Part shown: positions 6,988-14,117 of the stretch, in pieces
How positions within the stretch are numbered: the first letter of the stretch is position 1
Layout: each line of letters opens with the position of its first letter
IMG/VR virus record: IMGVR_UViG_3300005589_000113
Span: 1-21,393 of that record
Source: a virus
Reading direction: 5' to 3' (one strand)
DNA: 21,393 nt
Made by a program: the position numbers and the translations under genes
The notes under the pieces: generated by a model
What the model saw: only the letters and a program-made list of their open reading frames with translations
Databases searched by the model: none
What the model was told of the DNA's origin: nothing

Positions 6988-7025
6988 ATTATAACGGGTT
7001 AATTTTGTTTTGTGGTTTGACCAGT
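6988..7025 (-). promoter_or_regulatory. Phage promoter of the 14-nt dyad class (copy 1)
   Basis: On the minus strand ACTGGTCAAACCAC (plus 7012-7025), exactly 18 nt, then TATAAT (plus 6988-6993). Transcription would start near 6981 and give a short leader with GGAGGGG before the ATG at 6961. The same 14-mer with the same 18-nt spacing to a TATA-type hexamer is present at 16515-16552 and 18319-18356. No TTGACA-like -35 exists. The -10 itself sits inside a small inverted repeat (ACCC/GGGT, 6984-6999). Confidence 0.7.
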
Positions 7026-7213
7026 TAGTCGTCGCACCAAGCCTCGACATCTTCCCATTCGCCGTCTTGAATATCCCCTTTACTCATTATGTTGCCAACA
7101 ATATCTGTACCAAAGTCTTCTAGGTCATTTTGAAACTCGTCGAATTCCTCCTCTGTCATATCTACCACTTTTGAGTACCTGATTATTTCTGTCGCCGTAA
7201 TTCTTACTTTCAT
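7025..7213 (-). CDS. Acidic 62-aa hypothetical protein
   Basis: The ATG at 7213 (MKVRITATEII) has GAGGTGA 5 nt upstream and shares one base with the previous stop (TGATG). The protein has a short beta-like start, then a very acidic helix (MTEEEFDEFQNDLEDFG) and an acidic C-terminus (WEDVEAWCDD). Small phage proteins of this form are common in early regions; the function is unknown. Its stop codon abuts the 14-nt promoter motif at 7012-7025. Confidence 0.7.
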   Translation of the reverse strand: MKVRITATEIIRYSKVVDMTEEEFDEFQNDLEDFGTDIVGNIMSKGDIQDGEWEDVEAWCDD

Positions 7214-7764
7214 CACTTCACCTCGTAGTTTTCAAGAATGTAAAATGGCGATGCATCTTCGCTAACAGCCTTATTCCAAGCCTCAGCCTTGCTGATGGAT
7301 GGTTTGCGTTTCTTCCATGTTGCGCTTGAGCCAGACTTGCTTACACGCTCCCACTCAAAACCGTTGGCATCGGTTATAATGTACGGCAAACCCTCGCTGA
7401 CATCTTCGTGCGGGTCTTTTTCACCCTTCCTCCGCTCTACCTCTGCTTCGAATTCTTCGCGGGTGCAGACCGTATCACTTACTTTAACTCTGGTTAGCGC
7501 AAAATTATAACCAGTCCAAGATACGTATTTACAATCTTCTGCTCGACTTGGCCATTCGAATTTAAAAGCTTCAACCGCATCGCTCACCGTTTTGCGTGGT
7601 TGTGTGGCAGCGTTATAGCCAGTCGATTTTTCGTTAACCGATACTGGCTGAATTCTGGATTCTATGTAATTAATCCAGTCATAAATTTTTTCTGCATCAC
7701 CGTGATTCAATTTAATTTCTGGAAAAGTATCTAGCATTTCGATTAACTCAGTTGGTCTTTTCAT
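7213..7764 (-). CDS. Hypothetical phage protein, 183 aa
   Basis: The start at ATG 7764 follows a strong GGAGGAAGGG and overlaps the preceding stop by 4 nt. The N-terminal part (MKRPTELIEMLDTFPEIKL ... IYDWINYIESRI) looks helical. The middle holds WPSRAEDCKYVSWTGYNFAL and a charged EEFEAEVERRKGEKD helix. The C-terminal part has YIITDANGFEWERVSKSG, a beta-hairpin-like stretch. I do not recognise the family. It is part of the leftward operon. Confidence 0.7.
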   Translation of the reverse strand: MKRPTELIEMLDTFPEIKLNHGDAEKIYDWINYIESRIQPVSVNEKSTGYNAATQPRKTVSDAVEAFKFEWPSRAEDCKYVSWTGYNFALTRVKVSDTVCTREEFEAEVERRKGEKDPHEDVSEGLPYIITDANGFEWERVSKSGSSATWKKRKPSISKAEAWNKAVSEDASPFYILENYEVK

Positions 7765-8117
7765 TTCCCTTCCTCCAATTTCTCTAACCGAACAGCTAAA
7801 ACCTGCTCGCCGTTTACAGGCAACCGCCCTTTTGACTTAATCCATACCTGGCCGTCTTTGTCGATTAATGCGCCTGCTTTAATCCAGCGGCGTAGTTGCG
7901 TGTCAGCTATACCAGTTTCTTTTACTGCGCGGTATACGCTGCCGTAGGTTTGTTTGATGTGTTGTGATAGTGGTGCAAGTGAGCAACCTCTAACTCTTGT
8001 CAACTCATAGTCAACCTCCACTATCACCTCATCTTCAATTAACGGGCAAGGTCCATTTAACGCAGCCTCAGCGCAGGCAACCATTAATGCCCAATCTTTT
8101 AAACATTGATCATTCAT
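7761..8117 (-). CDS. Hypothetical protein with probable HTH
   Basis: 118 aa, coupled to its neighbours at both ends by 4-nt overlaps. The first 50 residues contain MVACAEAALNGPCPLIEDE. Residues about 50-95 read LSQHIKQTYGSVYRAVKETG followed by IADTQLRRWIKAGALIDKDG and VWIKSKGRLP. This is the form of a helix-turn-helix that ends in a small beta wing, as in phage regulators of the YdaS/Cro type. A DNA-binding role is likely but unproven; its target is unknown. Confidence 0.7.
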   Translation of the reverse strand: MNDQCLKDWALMVACAEAALNGPCPLIEDEVIVEVDYELTRVRGCSLAPLSQHIKQTYGSVYRAVKETGIADTQLRRWIKAGALIDKDGQVWIKSKGRLPVNGEQVLAVRLEKLEEGK

Positions 8118-8323
8118 GCTTCATCCACCACAAATTGAATATTTGCCCACTGCAATACATATGTGTCTATTTCTTCACCATGGCTGCTGCAGCTAAATCC
8201 GCTGCCATCATAAGTGACAACTTCATACCCGTGTTCAGACCATAGCGGACAATAAGCAAGTATTGTCGAGTACTTCGGGATAGGGTGAACCCCATCGTTT
8301 TTGTGCCATTGTATTTTGTACAT
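8114..8323 (-). CDS. Small hypothetical protein, possibly DUF551-like
   Basis: 69 aa: MYKIQWHKNDGVHPIPKYST, then ILAYCPLWSEHGYEVVTYDG and a VLQWANIQFV end. The order W-H ... P-P/K ... V/I-L-A-Y ... W-A resembles DUF551-type phage proteins (W...P...VL...W), but the match is loose. No clear Shine-Dalgarno precedes the ATG at 8323; the preceding gene ends 17 nt upstream, with a CTGCAG inverted repeat between them. Confidence 0.6.
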   Translation of the reverse strand: MYKIQWHKNDGVHPIPKYSTILAYCPLWSEHGYEVVTYDGSGFSCSSHGEEIDTYVLQWANIQFVVDEA

Positions 8324-8339
8324 AAAATAAAACTGCAGC

Positions 8340-8555
8340 TTATTGGGCTGCAGCCATCCAATCCTGGGTTAGGTTTAAATTTTCAACTGAAACATCGTTA
8401 AAGGTTCTAAAACATTTTCCAGCAACGTACCAGCGTAACTGAGGGTTGCACTTACGGCCTTTTGCTTTATAGCCAGTCTTTACCACTTTAAAAGCGCGCT
8501 TACCTTTAGGCGTTAAATCTGCAGTTGTGTTGATTACGATAGCTGGCATCTTCAT
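8340..8555 (-). CDS. Small basic hypothetical protein, 71 aa
   Basis: The ATG at 8555 has GAGGAGA 8 nt upstream, a strong ribosome site. The protein starts MKMPAIVINTTADLTPKGKR and is rich in Lys/Arg (AFKVVKTGYKAKGRKCNP), with a small beta-like LRWYVAGKCFRTFND unit; it ends WMAAAQ. Family unknown. The composition would fit a nucleic-acid-binding mini-protein (inference). It is the first gene after the sigma70-type promoter at 8583-8610. Just after its stop, CTGCAG is repeated around a short loop followed by a T-rich stretch, a possible weak attenuator. Confidence 0.65.
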   Translation of the reverse strand: MKMPAIVINTTADLTPKGKRAFKVVKTGYKAKGRKCNPQLRWYVAGKCFRTFNDVSVENLNLTQDWMAAAQ

Positions 8556-8582
8556 TTATTATCTCCTCTAGTTGATGATTCA

Positions 8583-8610
8583 ATTATACCTACTCATTTT
8601 TGTTTGTCTA
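8583..8610 (-). promoter_or_regulatory. Sigma70-type promoter for the leftward small-gene operon
   Basis: On the minus strand TAGACA (plus 8605-8610), 16-nt spacer, perfect TATAAT (plus 8583-8588). Transcription would start near 8576, about 20 nt before the ATG at 8555. The -35 has one mismatch. The element overlaps the 3' end of the gene at 8594-8764. Confidence 0.55.
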
Positions 8611-8764
8611 CACTTTTTTGTGTTTTATTCTCTGGCCGTACCACTTCACACTCACACCCCGGAAACCGCTCCTGCAAACTCTGCTCGATGTCGTCGGCAT
8701 CGGATAGCATGGCGAATTGGTATTGCTTGCCTTTGTAGGTGAGTTTTATTTGGTAGGGTTTCAC
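8594..8764 (-). CDS. 56-aa hypothetical protein
   Basis: The GTG at 8764 overlaps the previous stop (GTGA), giving coupled translation. The protein runs (M)KPYQIKLTYKGKQYQFAM, then LSDADDIEQSLQERFPG and CECEVVRPENKTQKS, ending at TGA 8594-8596. The pattern is beta-hairpin, helix, beta-strand (KLTYKGKQYQFAML / ADDIEQSLQERFPG / CEVVRP), as in small conserved phage proteins. Function unknown. GTG start and overlap are the main reasons to accept it. Confidence 0.65.
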   Translation of the reverse strand: MKPYQIKLTYKGKQYQFAMLSDADDIEQSLQERFPGCECEVVRPENKTQKSVDKQK

Positions 8765-9012
8765 TCAATACGACCCACATACAGCTTCCCGTCAACAACT
8801 TTTGTTTTGAATTTATAGCCAATATCGCTGGCTATTTTGCTTAGATTCATTCTAAATCTTGATACTGGCCTATCGCCAATATTTACAATTTTTAAATCAT
8901 CAACTTTCATATCTTCAACTTGCGACTTAACAAAGTTTCTGTAATTCATGCTTTCCATTTTTCCAAAAAAATCTGTGGCTTTCATATATAAATCTCTAGT
9001 TGTTAAATTCAT
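8761..9012 (-). CDS. 83-aa hypothetical protein, first gene after the AT-rich repeat region
   Basis: It begins MNLTTRDLYMKATDFFGKM and ends KFKTKVVDGKLYVGRIE; the middle has VNIGDRPVSRFRMNLSKIAS, basic and possibly nucleic-acid binding. No Shine-Dalgarno precedes ATG 9012. The in-frame ATG at 8985 (MKATDFF) has a weak AGAGA upstream and is an alternative start. The stop overlaps the next gene's GTG. Family not recognised. Confidence 0.6.
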   Translation of the reverse strand: MNLTTRDLYMKATDFFGKMESMNYRNFVKSQVEDMKVDDLKIVNIGDRPVSRFRMNLSKIASDIGYKFKTKVVDGKLYVGRIE

Positions 9013-9078
9013 ATTTATTATTTCAAATAATACCTAATCCATCAACAATATTATGAAATAGTAAGAGTTAGTTTTTTA

Positions 9079-9338
9079 ACCACTATCTCTTAACTATAAT
9101 AAACTCTTTATAATACATATACTTATAACTACTATAATAAGACATAGTGACATAGTAGAGATAGTTATAGATATATTTTAGTAGTAGTAAAAGTAGTGTA
9201 TAAGTGATTTTCTATCTCTTTTAGTAGTGTTATTTTTATATGTATCTTAGGAAAATCCACTATCTCTACTATCTCTTCTAAGTCTATGATTTCATTAAAC
9301 TTTAAGACATAGTGGCTTTCACTATCTCACTATCTCTT
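9079..9338. repeat. AT-rich repeat array (ACTATCTC units), candidate replication origin
   Basis: The gap 9013-9343 has no supported gene and is strongly AT-rich. The unit ACTATCTCT occurs at 9082-9090, 9259-9267, 9268-9276 (tandem) and 9329-9337. ACTATCTCA lies at 9321-9329, and a one-mismatch copy at 9211-9219. An inverted copy (AGAGATAGT) is at 9157-9165. The related GACATAGTG occurs at 9141-9149 and 9306-9314. TAGTAG runs fill the middle (9180-9197). Such repeats in an AT-rich stretch next to a primase-helicase gene resemble iterons of replication origins. Regulation or a recombination hot spot are alternatives. Confidence 0.6.
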
Positions 9339-9343
9339 AAATG

Positions 9344-9365
9344 AAAAAAGGCGCTAATGCGCCTT
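9344..9365 (-). terminator. Terminator at the end of the primase-helicase gene
   Basis: AAGGCGC and GCGCCTT form a perfect 7-bp stem around a 4-nt loop (9348-9365), followed on the minus strand by a T-tract (plus-strand A-tract 9344-9349). The TAG stop of the primase gene (9354-9356) lies inside the stem-loop, so the last codons double as terminator sequence. Confidence 0.85.
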
Positions 9366-11606
9366 AATTCGATATTTCACAGTTTTTCGCCGGTTCCTGT
9401 TTTCTGATTCATACTCATAATTTTCTACCAGTCCTTTTTCGGTTAATGCCTCCAGAACGCTTCTGACCTCCTCTTTTTTGTGCGGCCTGCAGCGGTTAAA
9501 TATAACACCCTGAGTTTCACCGTCAGCGCTGTTTTGTAGTATGTCTTGAATTTTTACGGCGATAGAATCGTTTGGCGACTCGTCTTTAGTAATGTTAGAA
9601 AGCGCCAGTCGCATTTTACGCTCGCAATCAGACTTAGCTAATGCGTAAGCCCATTCTACGTGTTCAAGCGTTCTAACGCCTTCGCTGATAGATAAAACGA
9701 AGCTGACCTTTGCGCATAGCTCATAGCCACGTCTAGGGATAGCTTCCAATCCGCTGTCTTTCGCATCCTCTGCCATTTGCCAGAACTCGTCTATTATTTC
9801 ATCAAGCCTGTCTGCAGCATCATCCATTGTGCTAATTGGCTTTTTGTCTGCGTAGTTTTCTATGCGCGTTCCACCCAACACGTCAAACTCGCCTAATGCG
9901 AACAGCTGGCTTAATTGCGCTGCCAAGTGCGCTGGTAGTTCTTTTTGCGTGCGTTTTCGGTTTGGTTTCGGATTGGTCTCAGGTTCGTCAAATATCATTG
10001 CGCGTGATAAAAACCCGTTAGTGGCTGTCTCAAAGTCAATCAGGCTATTAAAGGTGACGGGCGTTGTGTAGCCTATAACAGAAAGAAACGGAGCCTCGAT
10101 GCCGCTTGAAATATTATTAAGTGCGCGTTGTATCTGTGGAACCCTCCTGGCGCATACGCCGCTTGAATCCTCATTTTCTTCTATGCGCTTTTCACATGAT
10201 GACAATTCATTTTGTAGCTCTACGCGTAACGCCTCCTTTACGTCTCCACTAACGGGAAGGAATGAATCTGCTTTGCTGTAGCCACTCATAATTAAGCCGA
10301 TAACACCCTCAAGGTATGACGCGTTGCGGCTGTTCATTATCTTACGCAGTACCAGTCCCATCTCGTCGATGCTATAGAAAGCGGCCTGGTGTCGAGTAAG
10401 GTTTCTTACTATTTCTTGTTCCGACTTAATGGCGCCATGCATCGCATCAATTAAACCTGCTGCGCGTAAACAGTCAGCGAAGCATTGCTGTATATGCTCT
10501 TTGCCAGTGGAGGAGCCAGCAACGCAGAAGCTAATAAGATTTGCGGTCATACCGTCGCGCTCGTCGATGTATTTTAGGCCAGCTATATTGCCAACCGCCT
10601 GAAGCGCTGCAGCAACTGCCAGGTTTTCGCGCTTGTAACGTGAGCTATCGTTTATCCATTTTGCAATCTCTCCCACAAGACCAGGCGGGCGCTTCAAGTC
10701 AACCATTGGATTAGAACCGGTTGGCTGCTCGTCGTATTCAAAGGTCACTGGCTGTTTGTATCCGCCCTCTTCTGCGTAATGAATAAGCGTGCCCATTTGA
10801 ACTGGGTTACTGCATTTACCAAAGCTGTGCCAGTGGCGCTGTATGACATCAAAGCCAGGGTACTTTTCGCCTCGACTGCTCCATGTATCGAATATGTCGA
10901 TACCATCACCGTTAAATGTGTGATGGATAGCCATGCCGCATCGTATCCAGGTATCGTAGTCAGTGTCTGGTGAAATGTAAGACAGGATATCCGAACACTG
11001 TTGCTGTGTCATATCAATAACGCCACGGGGGGTGTGGGCGCGATATGTGTCTGGTTTCTTTAGTAGCTGCAGCAAACCGGCAGGAGGATCTGAAATGTCT
11101 GACGCGCTACCATGCAGGACTTCATACTCCATGCCGCTTTTATGTAACGAAGATGGACCAACTACATACCCGCTACTTTTAAAATCAATACCTCTGTATT
11201 TCTCATGATGCTGCTTTAGTGCGGCGCCACTGCCATTTTTAAAGTAAAGGTGCATGGAGCCATTCCCGCTACCTGTAGCAACTACTAGTCCGGATTCACT
11301 TAACAAGTCGCAGTCAAGGTCGTGACAAAGCTTCACAAACGAGTCCACACCGCCATTCCTTGCATCAACATCTATTACTAGTAAACCAGATACCAGAACA
11401 CCGTAACCGGTAGAAAAGTGGCCCATTTCCTCCATGGTTTCTAATTGCTCGTCTGACCAATCTGGGGTGTGCTGCCAATTGCTATTGCATGGGTGCTTTC
11501 CTATAGCCTCACATTCTTGGTCTCCACAAGCGCACTTGCCATTAATAATTTGGTGCAAGCCAAATACCTTGTAGCCTTCTTCCACGAAGTCGTAATGATT
11601 AGCCAT
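9354..11606 (-). CDS. Primase-polymerase / DUF3987 helicase replication protein
   Basis: 750 aa. Residues 1-190 are an AEP-type bifunctional primase/polymerase: C25-x-C27 ... GKHPC (36-40), the catalytic IDVDA (D79, D81), TGSGNGSMHLYF (111-122) and GIDFKSSGYVVGPSS (139-153). Residues about 200-285 form a PriCT-type C-terminal primase helical domain (YDTWIRCGMAIHHT ... GTLIHYAEEGG). The rest matches DUF3987, a helicase-like domain with a Walker A-like AGSSTGKE (363-370) and a SIDEMG Walker B-like segment further on. Together these domains would prime and unwind phage DNA at the replication fork. The start has GGAG 8 nt upstream; the HTH gene lies immediately before it. It ends in a terminator and faces the AT-rich repeat array. 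Confidence 0.92.
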   Translation of the reverse strand: MANHYDFVEEGYKVFGLHQIINGKCACGDQECEAIGKHPCNSNWQHTPDWSDEQLETMEEMGHFSTGYGVLVSGLLVIDVDARNGGVDSFVKLCHDLDCDLLSESGLVVATGSGNGSMHLYFKNGSGAALKQHHEKYRGIDFKSSGYVVGPSSLHKSGMEYEVLHGSASDISDPPAGLLQLLKKPDTYRAHTPRGVIDMTQQQCSDILSYISPDTDYDTWIRCGMAIHHTFNGDGIDIFDTWSSRGEKYPGFDVIQRHWHSFGKCSNPVQMGTLIHYAEEGGYKQPVTFEYDEQPTGSNPMVDLKRPPGLVGEIAKWINDSSRYKRENLAVAAALQAVGNIAGLKYIDERDGMTANLISFCVAGSSTGKEHIQQCFADCLRAAGLIDAMHGAIKSEQEIVRNLTRHQAAFYSIDEMGLVLRKIMNSRNASYLEGVIGLIMSGYSKADSFLPVSGDVKEALRVELQNELSSCEKRIEENEDSSGVCARRVPQIQRALNNISSGIEAPFLSVIGYTTPVTFNSLIDFETATNGFLSRAMIFDEPETNPKPNRKRTQKELPAHLAAQLSQLFALGEFDVLGGTRIENYADKKPISTMDDAADRLDEIIDEFWQMAEDAKDSGLEAIPRRGYELCAKVSFVLSISEGVRTLEHVEWAYALAKSDCERKMRLALSNITKDESPNDSIAVKIQDILQNSADGETQGVIFNRCRPHKKEEVRSVLEALTEKGLVENYEYESENRNRRKTVKYRIKAH

Positions 11607-11607
11607 G

Positions 11608-11847
11608 TTATTGCTCCACCCAAGTTAACACGTCTGGCCGCAACTCCTCTTTTTTGAAGTAGCCTTTTGTCAGCCTTTCAACTTCTATAGCCATGGTCGC
11701 TGGTATCCTCCCTCTTTTTTCCCAATACTGCACAGCTTGTCTTGTTACGTTAAGCTGCTCAGCAAGCCTGGCCTTACTTCCTACCCATTCTATGAGCCGG
11801 TTAAGCTCAACCCTTTGCTGTATCTCTATATGTTTAGCTGATTTCAT
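11608..11847 (-). CDS. YdaS/Cro-like HTH regulator
   Basis: 79 aa starting at ATG 11847 (MKSAKHIEIQQRVELN), with AGGT about 8 nt upstream; the in-frame start further up would run into the promoter region. The core LIEWVGSKARLAEQLNVTRQ followed by AVQYWEKRGRIPATMAIEVE is a classical Cro/YdaS helix-turn-helix: ARLAEQLNVT, then the recognition helix RQAVQYWEKRG. The C-terminus (TKGYFKKEELRPDV) matches YdaS-type proteins. It is the first leftward gene, facing the recombination operon across a 102-nt control region, and lies 1 nt before the primase gene. It probably acts as a switch repressor that limits one or both divergent transcripts (inference). Confidence 0.85.
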   Translation of the reverse strand: MKSAKHIEIQQRVELNRLIEWVGSKARLAEQLNVTRQAVQYWEKRGRIPATMAIEVERLTKGYFKKEELRPDVLTWVEQ

Positions 11848-11861
11848 ATTTTTACCTGATG

Positions 11862-11880
11862 TTTTACATTTTATTTTACA
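11862..11880. promoter_or_regulatory. Direct repeat in the divergent control region, possible operator
   Basis: TTTTACA occurs at 11862-11868 and 11874-11880, 12 bp apart, between the HTH regulator gene and the rightward promoter. A spacing near one helical turn would suit a dimeric or cooperative repressor such as the adjacent HTH protein. The repeat is short and AT-rich, so the assignment is tentative. Confidence 0.35.
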
Positions 11881-11886
11881 AAGTGT

Positions 11887-11916
11887 TTGACAAGCATAAT
11901 TCAATAGTTCTATGAT
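11887..11916 (+). promoter_or_regulatory. Rightward sigma70 promoter of the recombination operon
   Basis: A perfect TTGACA (11887-11892), an 18-nt spacer and TATGAT (11911-11916) lie upstream of the Sak4-like gene. Transcription would begin near 11923. The gene has AGGAGGA (11939-11945) before its ATG. This is the strongest promoter match in the window and the likely early rightward promoter. The leftward promoter for the HTH gene must lie in the same 102 nt but is not clear. Confidence 0.7.
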
Positions 11917-11949
11917 TACAACCGTTGAAGAGAGAAAGAGGAGGATATT

Positions 11950-12714
11950 ATGTCTTTACTATCAACAGTGTCTAAACCAAAAAACCGGCCTGTCATAGCC
12001 ACTTTTCTAGGTGACTCGGGCCTTGGCAAAACATCAACCGCCGCAACATTCCCAAAGCCAATTGTTATTCGTGCTGAGGATGGACTGCAGGCAATCCCAG
12101 AAGCGCATCGCCCTGATGCATTCCCAACATTAACCAAAGTCGACGACTTATGGGAGCAATTGACAGCGCTAGTTAAAGAGGAGCACAACTATAAAACATT
12201 GGTTGTTGATTCTGTTACTGCGTTAGAGCGTTTATTTATTCAGCATGTCATTGAAAGTGACCCAAAACAGCCTCGATCAATCAACCAGGCATTAGGCGGA
12301 TACGGTGCGGGGCTTGCAGCAGTGGCAGCCATGCATCAGCGTGTGCGAAAAGCGTGTGGTGTCCTAAATGAGCGCAAAGGTATGCATGTTGTATTTATCG
12401 GCCATGCCGACACAGAAACGATTGAGCTGCCAGACCAGGACGCTTACACGCGGTATAGCTTGCGCCTTGGTAAGAAGTCAGTAGCGCCTTATGTTGATGA
12501 TTCTGACATTGTAGGCTTCATTAAGCTAACCACATTCACTACAGGCGATGGTGAGCGCAAAAAGGCAATTTCTGACGGAAGCCGTCAGCTTGTTTGTTAT
12601 GCGACTGCCGCAAACGTATCAAAAAACCGCTTTGGCATTACGGATGATATTCCTGTTGAGCTAGGCAAAAACCCATTAGTTAACTTTGTTCCATCATTAA
12701 AAGAAGGTAAATAA
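11950..12714 (+). CDS. Sak4-like RecA-fold ATPase (single-strand annealing recombinase)
   Basis: 254 aa, usual length for phage Sak4/AAA_24 'nucleotide-binding' proteins. Walker A GDSGLGKT is at residues 21-28, IRAEDGLQAI at 40-49 and Walker B TLVVDSVTAL at 83-92 (Asp87). The segment HVVFIGHADTE (about 146-156) is the sensor-like strand with its His. A later part, KSVAPYVDDSDIVGFI, resembles RecA-core ATPases such as Sak4, which anneal ssDNA together with an SSB. It has a strong AGGAGGA ribosome site. It is the first gene of the rightward operon, followed after 2 nt by the SSB-like gene and then an exonuclease, the usual phage recombination order. Confidence 0.85.
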   Translation: MSLLSTVSKPKNRPVIATFLGDSGLGKTSTAATFPKPIVIRAEDGLQAIPEAHRPDAFPTLTKVDDLWEQLTALVKEEHNYKTLVVDSVTALERLFIQHVIESDPKQPRSINQALGGYGAGLAAVAAMHQRVRKACGVLNERKGMHVVFIGHADTETIELPDQDAYTRYSLRLGKKSVAPYVDDSDIVGFIKLTTFTTGDGERKKAISDGSRQLVCYATAANVSKNRFGITDDIPVELGKNPLVNFVPSLKEGK

Positions 12715-12716
12715 TT

Positions 12717-13238
12717 ATGTCATTTTGGAATCTATCAGATAACAGCGAAAACCTGCAAAACAACAACGGAACATTCGACGCTGGCGGCGGCGAAATGGAG
12801 CCAATCCCAAAAGACACGCAAGTAAAGGCGGCGTGTGAAGAAGCTAAGTGGGATTCATACGAAGGTGATGAATACATCAATCTTAAATGGACGGTCCTGG
12901 CGCCAGCGGAATATAAAAACCGCAAAATCTTTCAGAAAGTGCGCGTTATGGATTCTGACACCAAAAAAGCGGACAAGGCAAAGCGTATGCTTGCTGCGAT
13001 TGCCGCCAATGCTGGTGGCGGGTTATTGAAAGTTGAAGGCAAGCCGACCGATATGGACCTGCAAAAGAACCTAGCAATGAAGCCCATGGCGCTAACACTG
13101 CAGGTGTGGGAGATTGAAAAATCAGACGGCACGGGCAAGGCAAGTGGAAATTGGGTGCAGCAAGTGGCGCCATTAAAAACGCAAGCGCCAGTTGAAGAGG
13201 CGCAGAAAGGTAGCGTAGACCCAGATTTGGGCTGGTAA
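12717..13238 (+). CDS. DUF669-like single-stranded DNA-binding protein
   Basis: 173 aa. The core ACEEAKWDSYEGDEYINLKW followed by TVLAPAEYKNRKIFQKVRV has the beta-rich form of DUF669/OB-type phage SSB-like proteins ('y.gR.if...v'), and DKAKRMLAAIAANAGG resembles the helical part of DUF669. The C-terminus PDLGW is short, acidic and ends in an aromatic residue, like the tail by which bacterial SSB recruits partners. Together with the Sak4-like ATPase just upstream it forms a likely annealing pair. AAGGT precedes its ATG. Confidence 0.75.
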   Translation: MSFWNLSDNSENLQNNNGTFDAGGGEMEPIPKDTQVKAACEEAKWDSYEGDEYINLKWTVLAPAEYKNRKIFQKVRVMDSDTKKADKAKRMLAAIAANAGGGLLKVEGKPTDMDLQKNLAMKPMALTLQVWEIEKSDGTGKASGNWVQQVAPLKTQAPVEEAQKGSVDPDLGW

Positions 13239-13276
13239 TTTTAATGGGCGGTTCGCCGCCCTATATAGGAGGATTT

Positions 13277-14116
13277 ATGGAGCAACGTACAAACGAATGG
13301 TTTCAGGCTCGTAAAGGCCGCATTACTGGAAGCGTAGTAGGTGCTATTTTAGGGTTGGCGCCTTATATGACGCGTGATGATGTTATGCGTCAAATGGTGC
13401 GTGAATACCACAATCAGGAGCGTGAGTTTAAAGGCAATGCCGCGACGCAGTGGGGCACGGCAATGGAGGAAACGGCAAAGGCTGATTTTGAAATAACGTG
13501 CGGGCACGATGTAGAAGATGCGCCGTTTGTCCAGTGGGATGAAGATTGGCTTGGCGCATCACCGGATGGCTACGTTGGTGACAATGAGTTGCTAGAAATA
13601 AAATGCCCGTATGGTTTACGCAATCAATATCCGACCATCTTTAAGAGCATTGATGAGCAGCCGCATTACTATGCTCAAATTCAAATTCAACTGCTTGTTA
13701 CGGATCGCATAGGGTGTTATTTCTGGCAATGGTCACCGCACGGAAATCAATCTGAATACGTTCCGTTTGATCCGCTATGGATTGATGAAAACCTTCCAAG
13801 GTTGCGCGAGTTTTACGCGGAATACTTAAACGAGCGCGAGCACAACGCGTGGAAATACATTACAGGCGGCGAAGTAGCAAAGCGCTACCAATTGGCAAAG
13901 GCTGCGCTTGAAGTGGCTAAAGTCGAAATGGAAGAAGCAAAAGAAGCACTGATAGCTGCCACCAATAACGAAGGTGGGAAGATTGGCGACTTAACTATTA
14001 CGCGAGTAAAGAAGAAAGGTGCCGTATCTTATCAGAAGGCACTTAAAGAGTTGGCGCCAGATGCTGACCTAGAAGTTTATCGTGGTAAAGATAGCGAGTA
14101 TTGGAGGATTAGTTAA
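13277..14116 (+). CDS. YqaJ / lambda-type recombination exonuclease
   Basis: 279 aa from ATG 13277, which has GGAGG 6 nt upstream; an in-frame upstream ATG at 13244 lacks such a site. The PD-(D/E)XK core is complete: GTAMEE (60-65), LGASPDG (92-98, D97), LEIKCP (106-111, E107 and K109) and the helix YYAQIQIQL (131-139). These are the residues of lambda exonuclease/YqaJ family enzymes, which resect one strand of dsDNA to give ssDNA for annealing. The N-terminal NEWFQARKGRITGS is the family's usual opening. The C-terminus has a lysine/glutamate-rich helix. Context (Sak4 and SSB before, helicase after) supports the role. Confidence 0.92.
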   Translation: MEQRTNEWFQARKGRITGSVVGAILGLAPYMTRDDVMRQMVREYHNQEREFKGNAATQWGTAMEETAKADFEITCGHDVEDAPFVQWDEDWLGASPDGYVGDNELLEIKCPYGLRNQYPTIFKSIDEQPHYYAQIQIQLLVTDRIGCYFWQWSPHGNQSEYVPFDPLWIDENLPRLREFYAEYLNEREHNAWKYITGGEVAKRYQLAKAALEVAKVEMEEAKEALIAATNNEGGKIGDLTITRVKKKGAVSYQKALKELAPDADLEVYRGKDSEYWRIS

Positions 14117-14117
14117 T

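Noticed and set aside
8324-8360. CTGCAG inverted repeat with T-rich tail as a terminator
   Set aside because: The stem is short and imperfectly placed, partly inside the coding end of the preceding gene, and the downstream gene would then need a promoter that I cannot see. Left as a possible weak attenuator only.
11916-12188. Minus-strand ORF of 90 codons opposite the Sak4-like gene
   Set aside because: It is an antisense shadow of the Walker A region; the plus-strand frame has the full ATPase motifs and a strong ribosome site.
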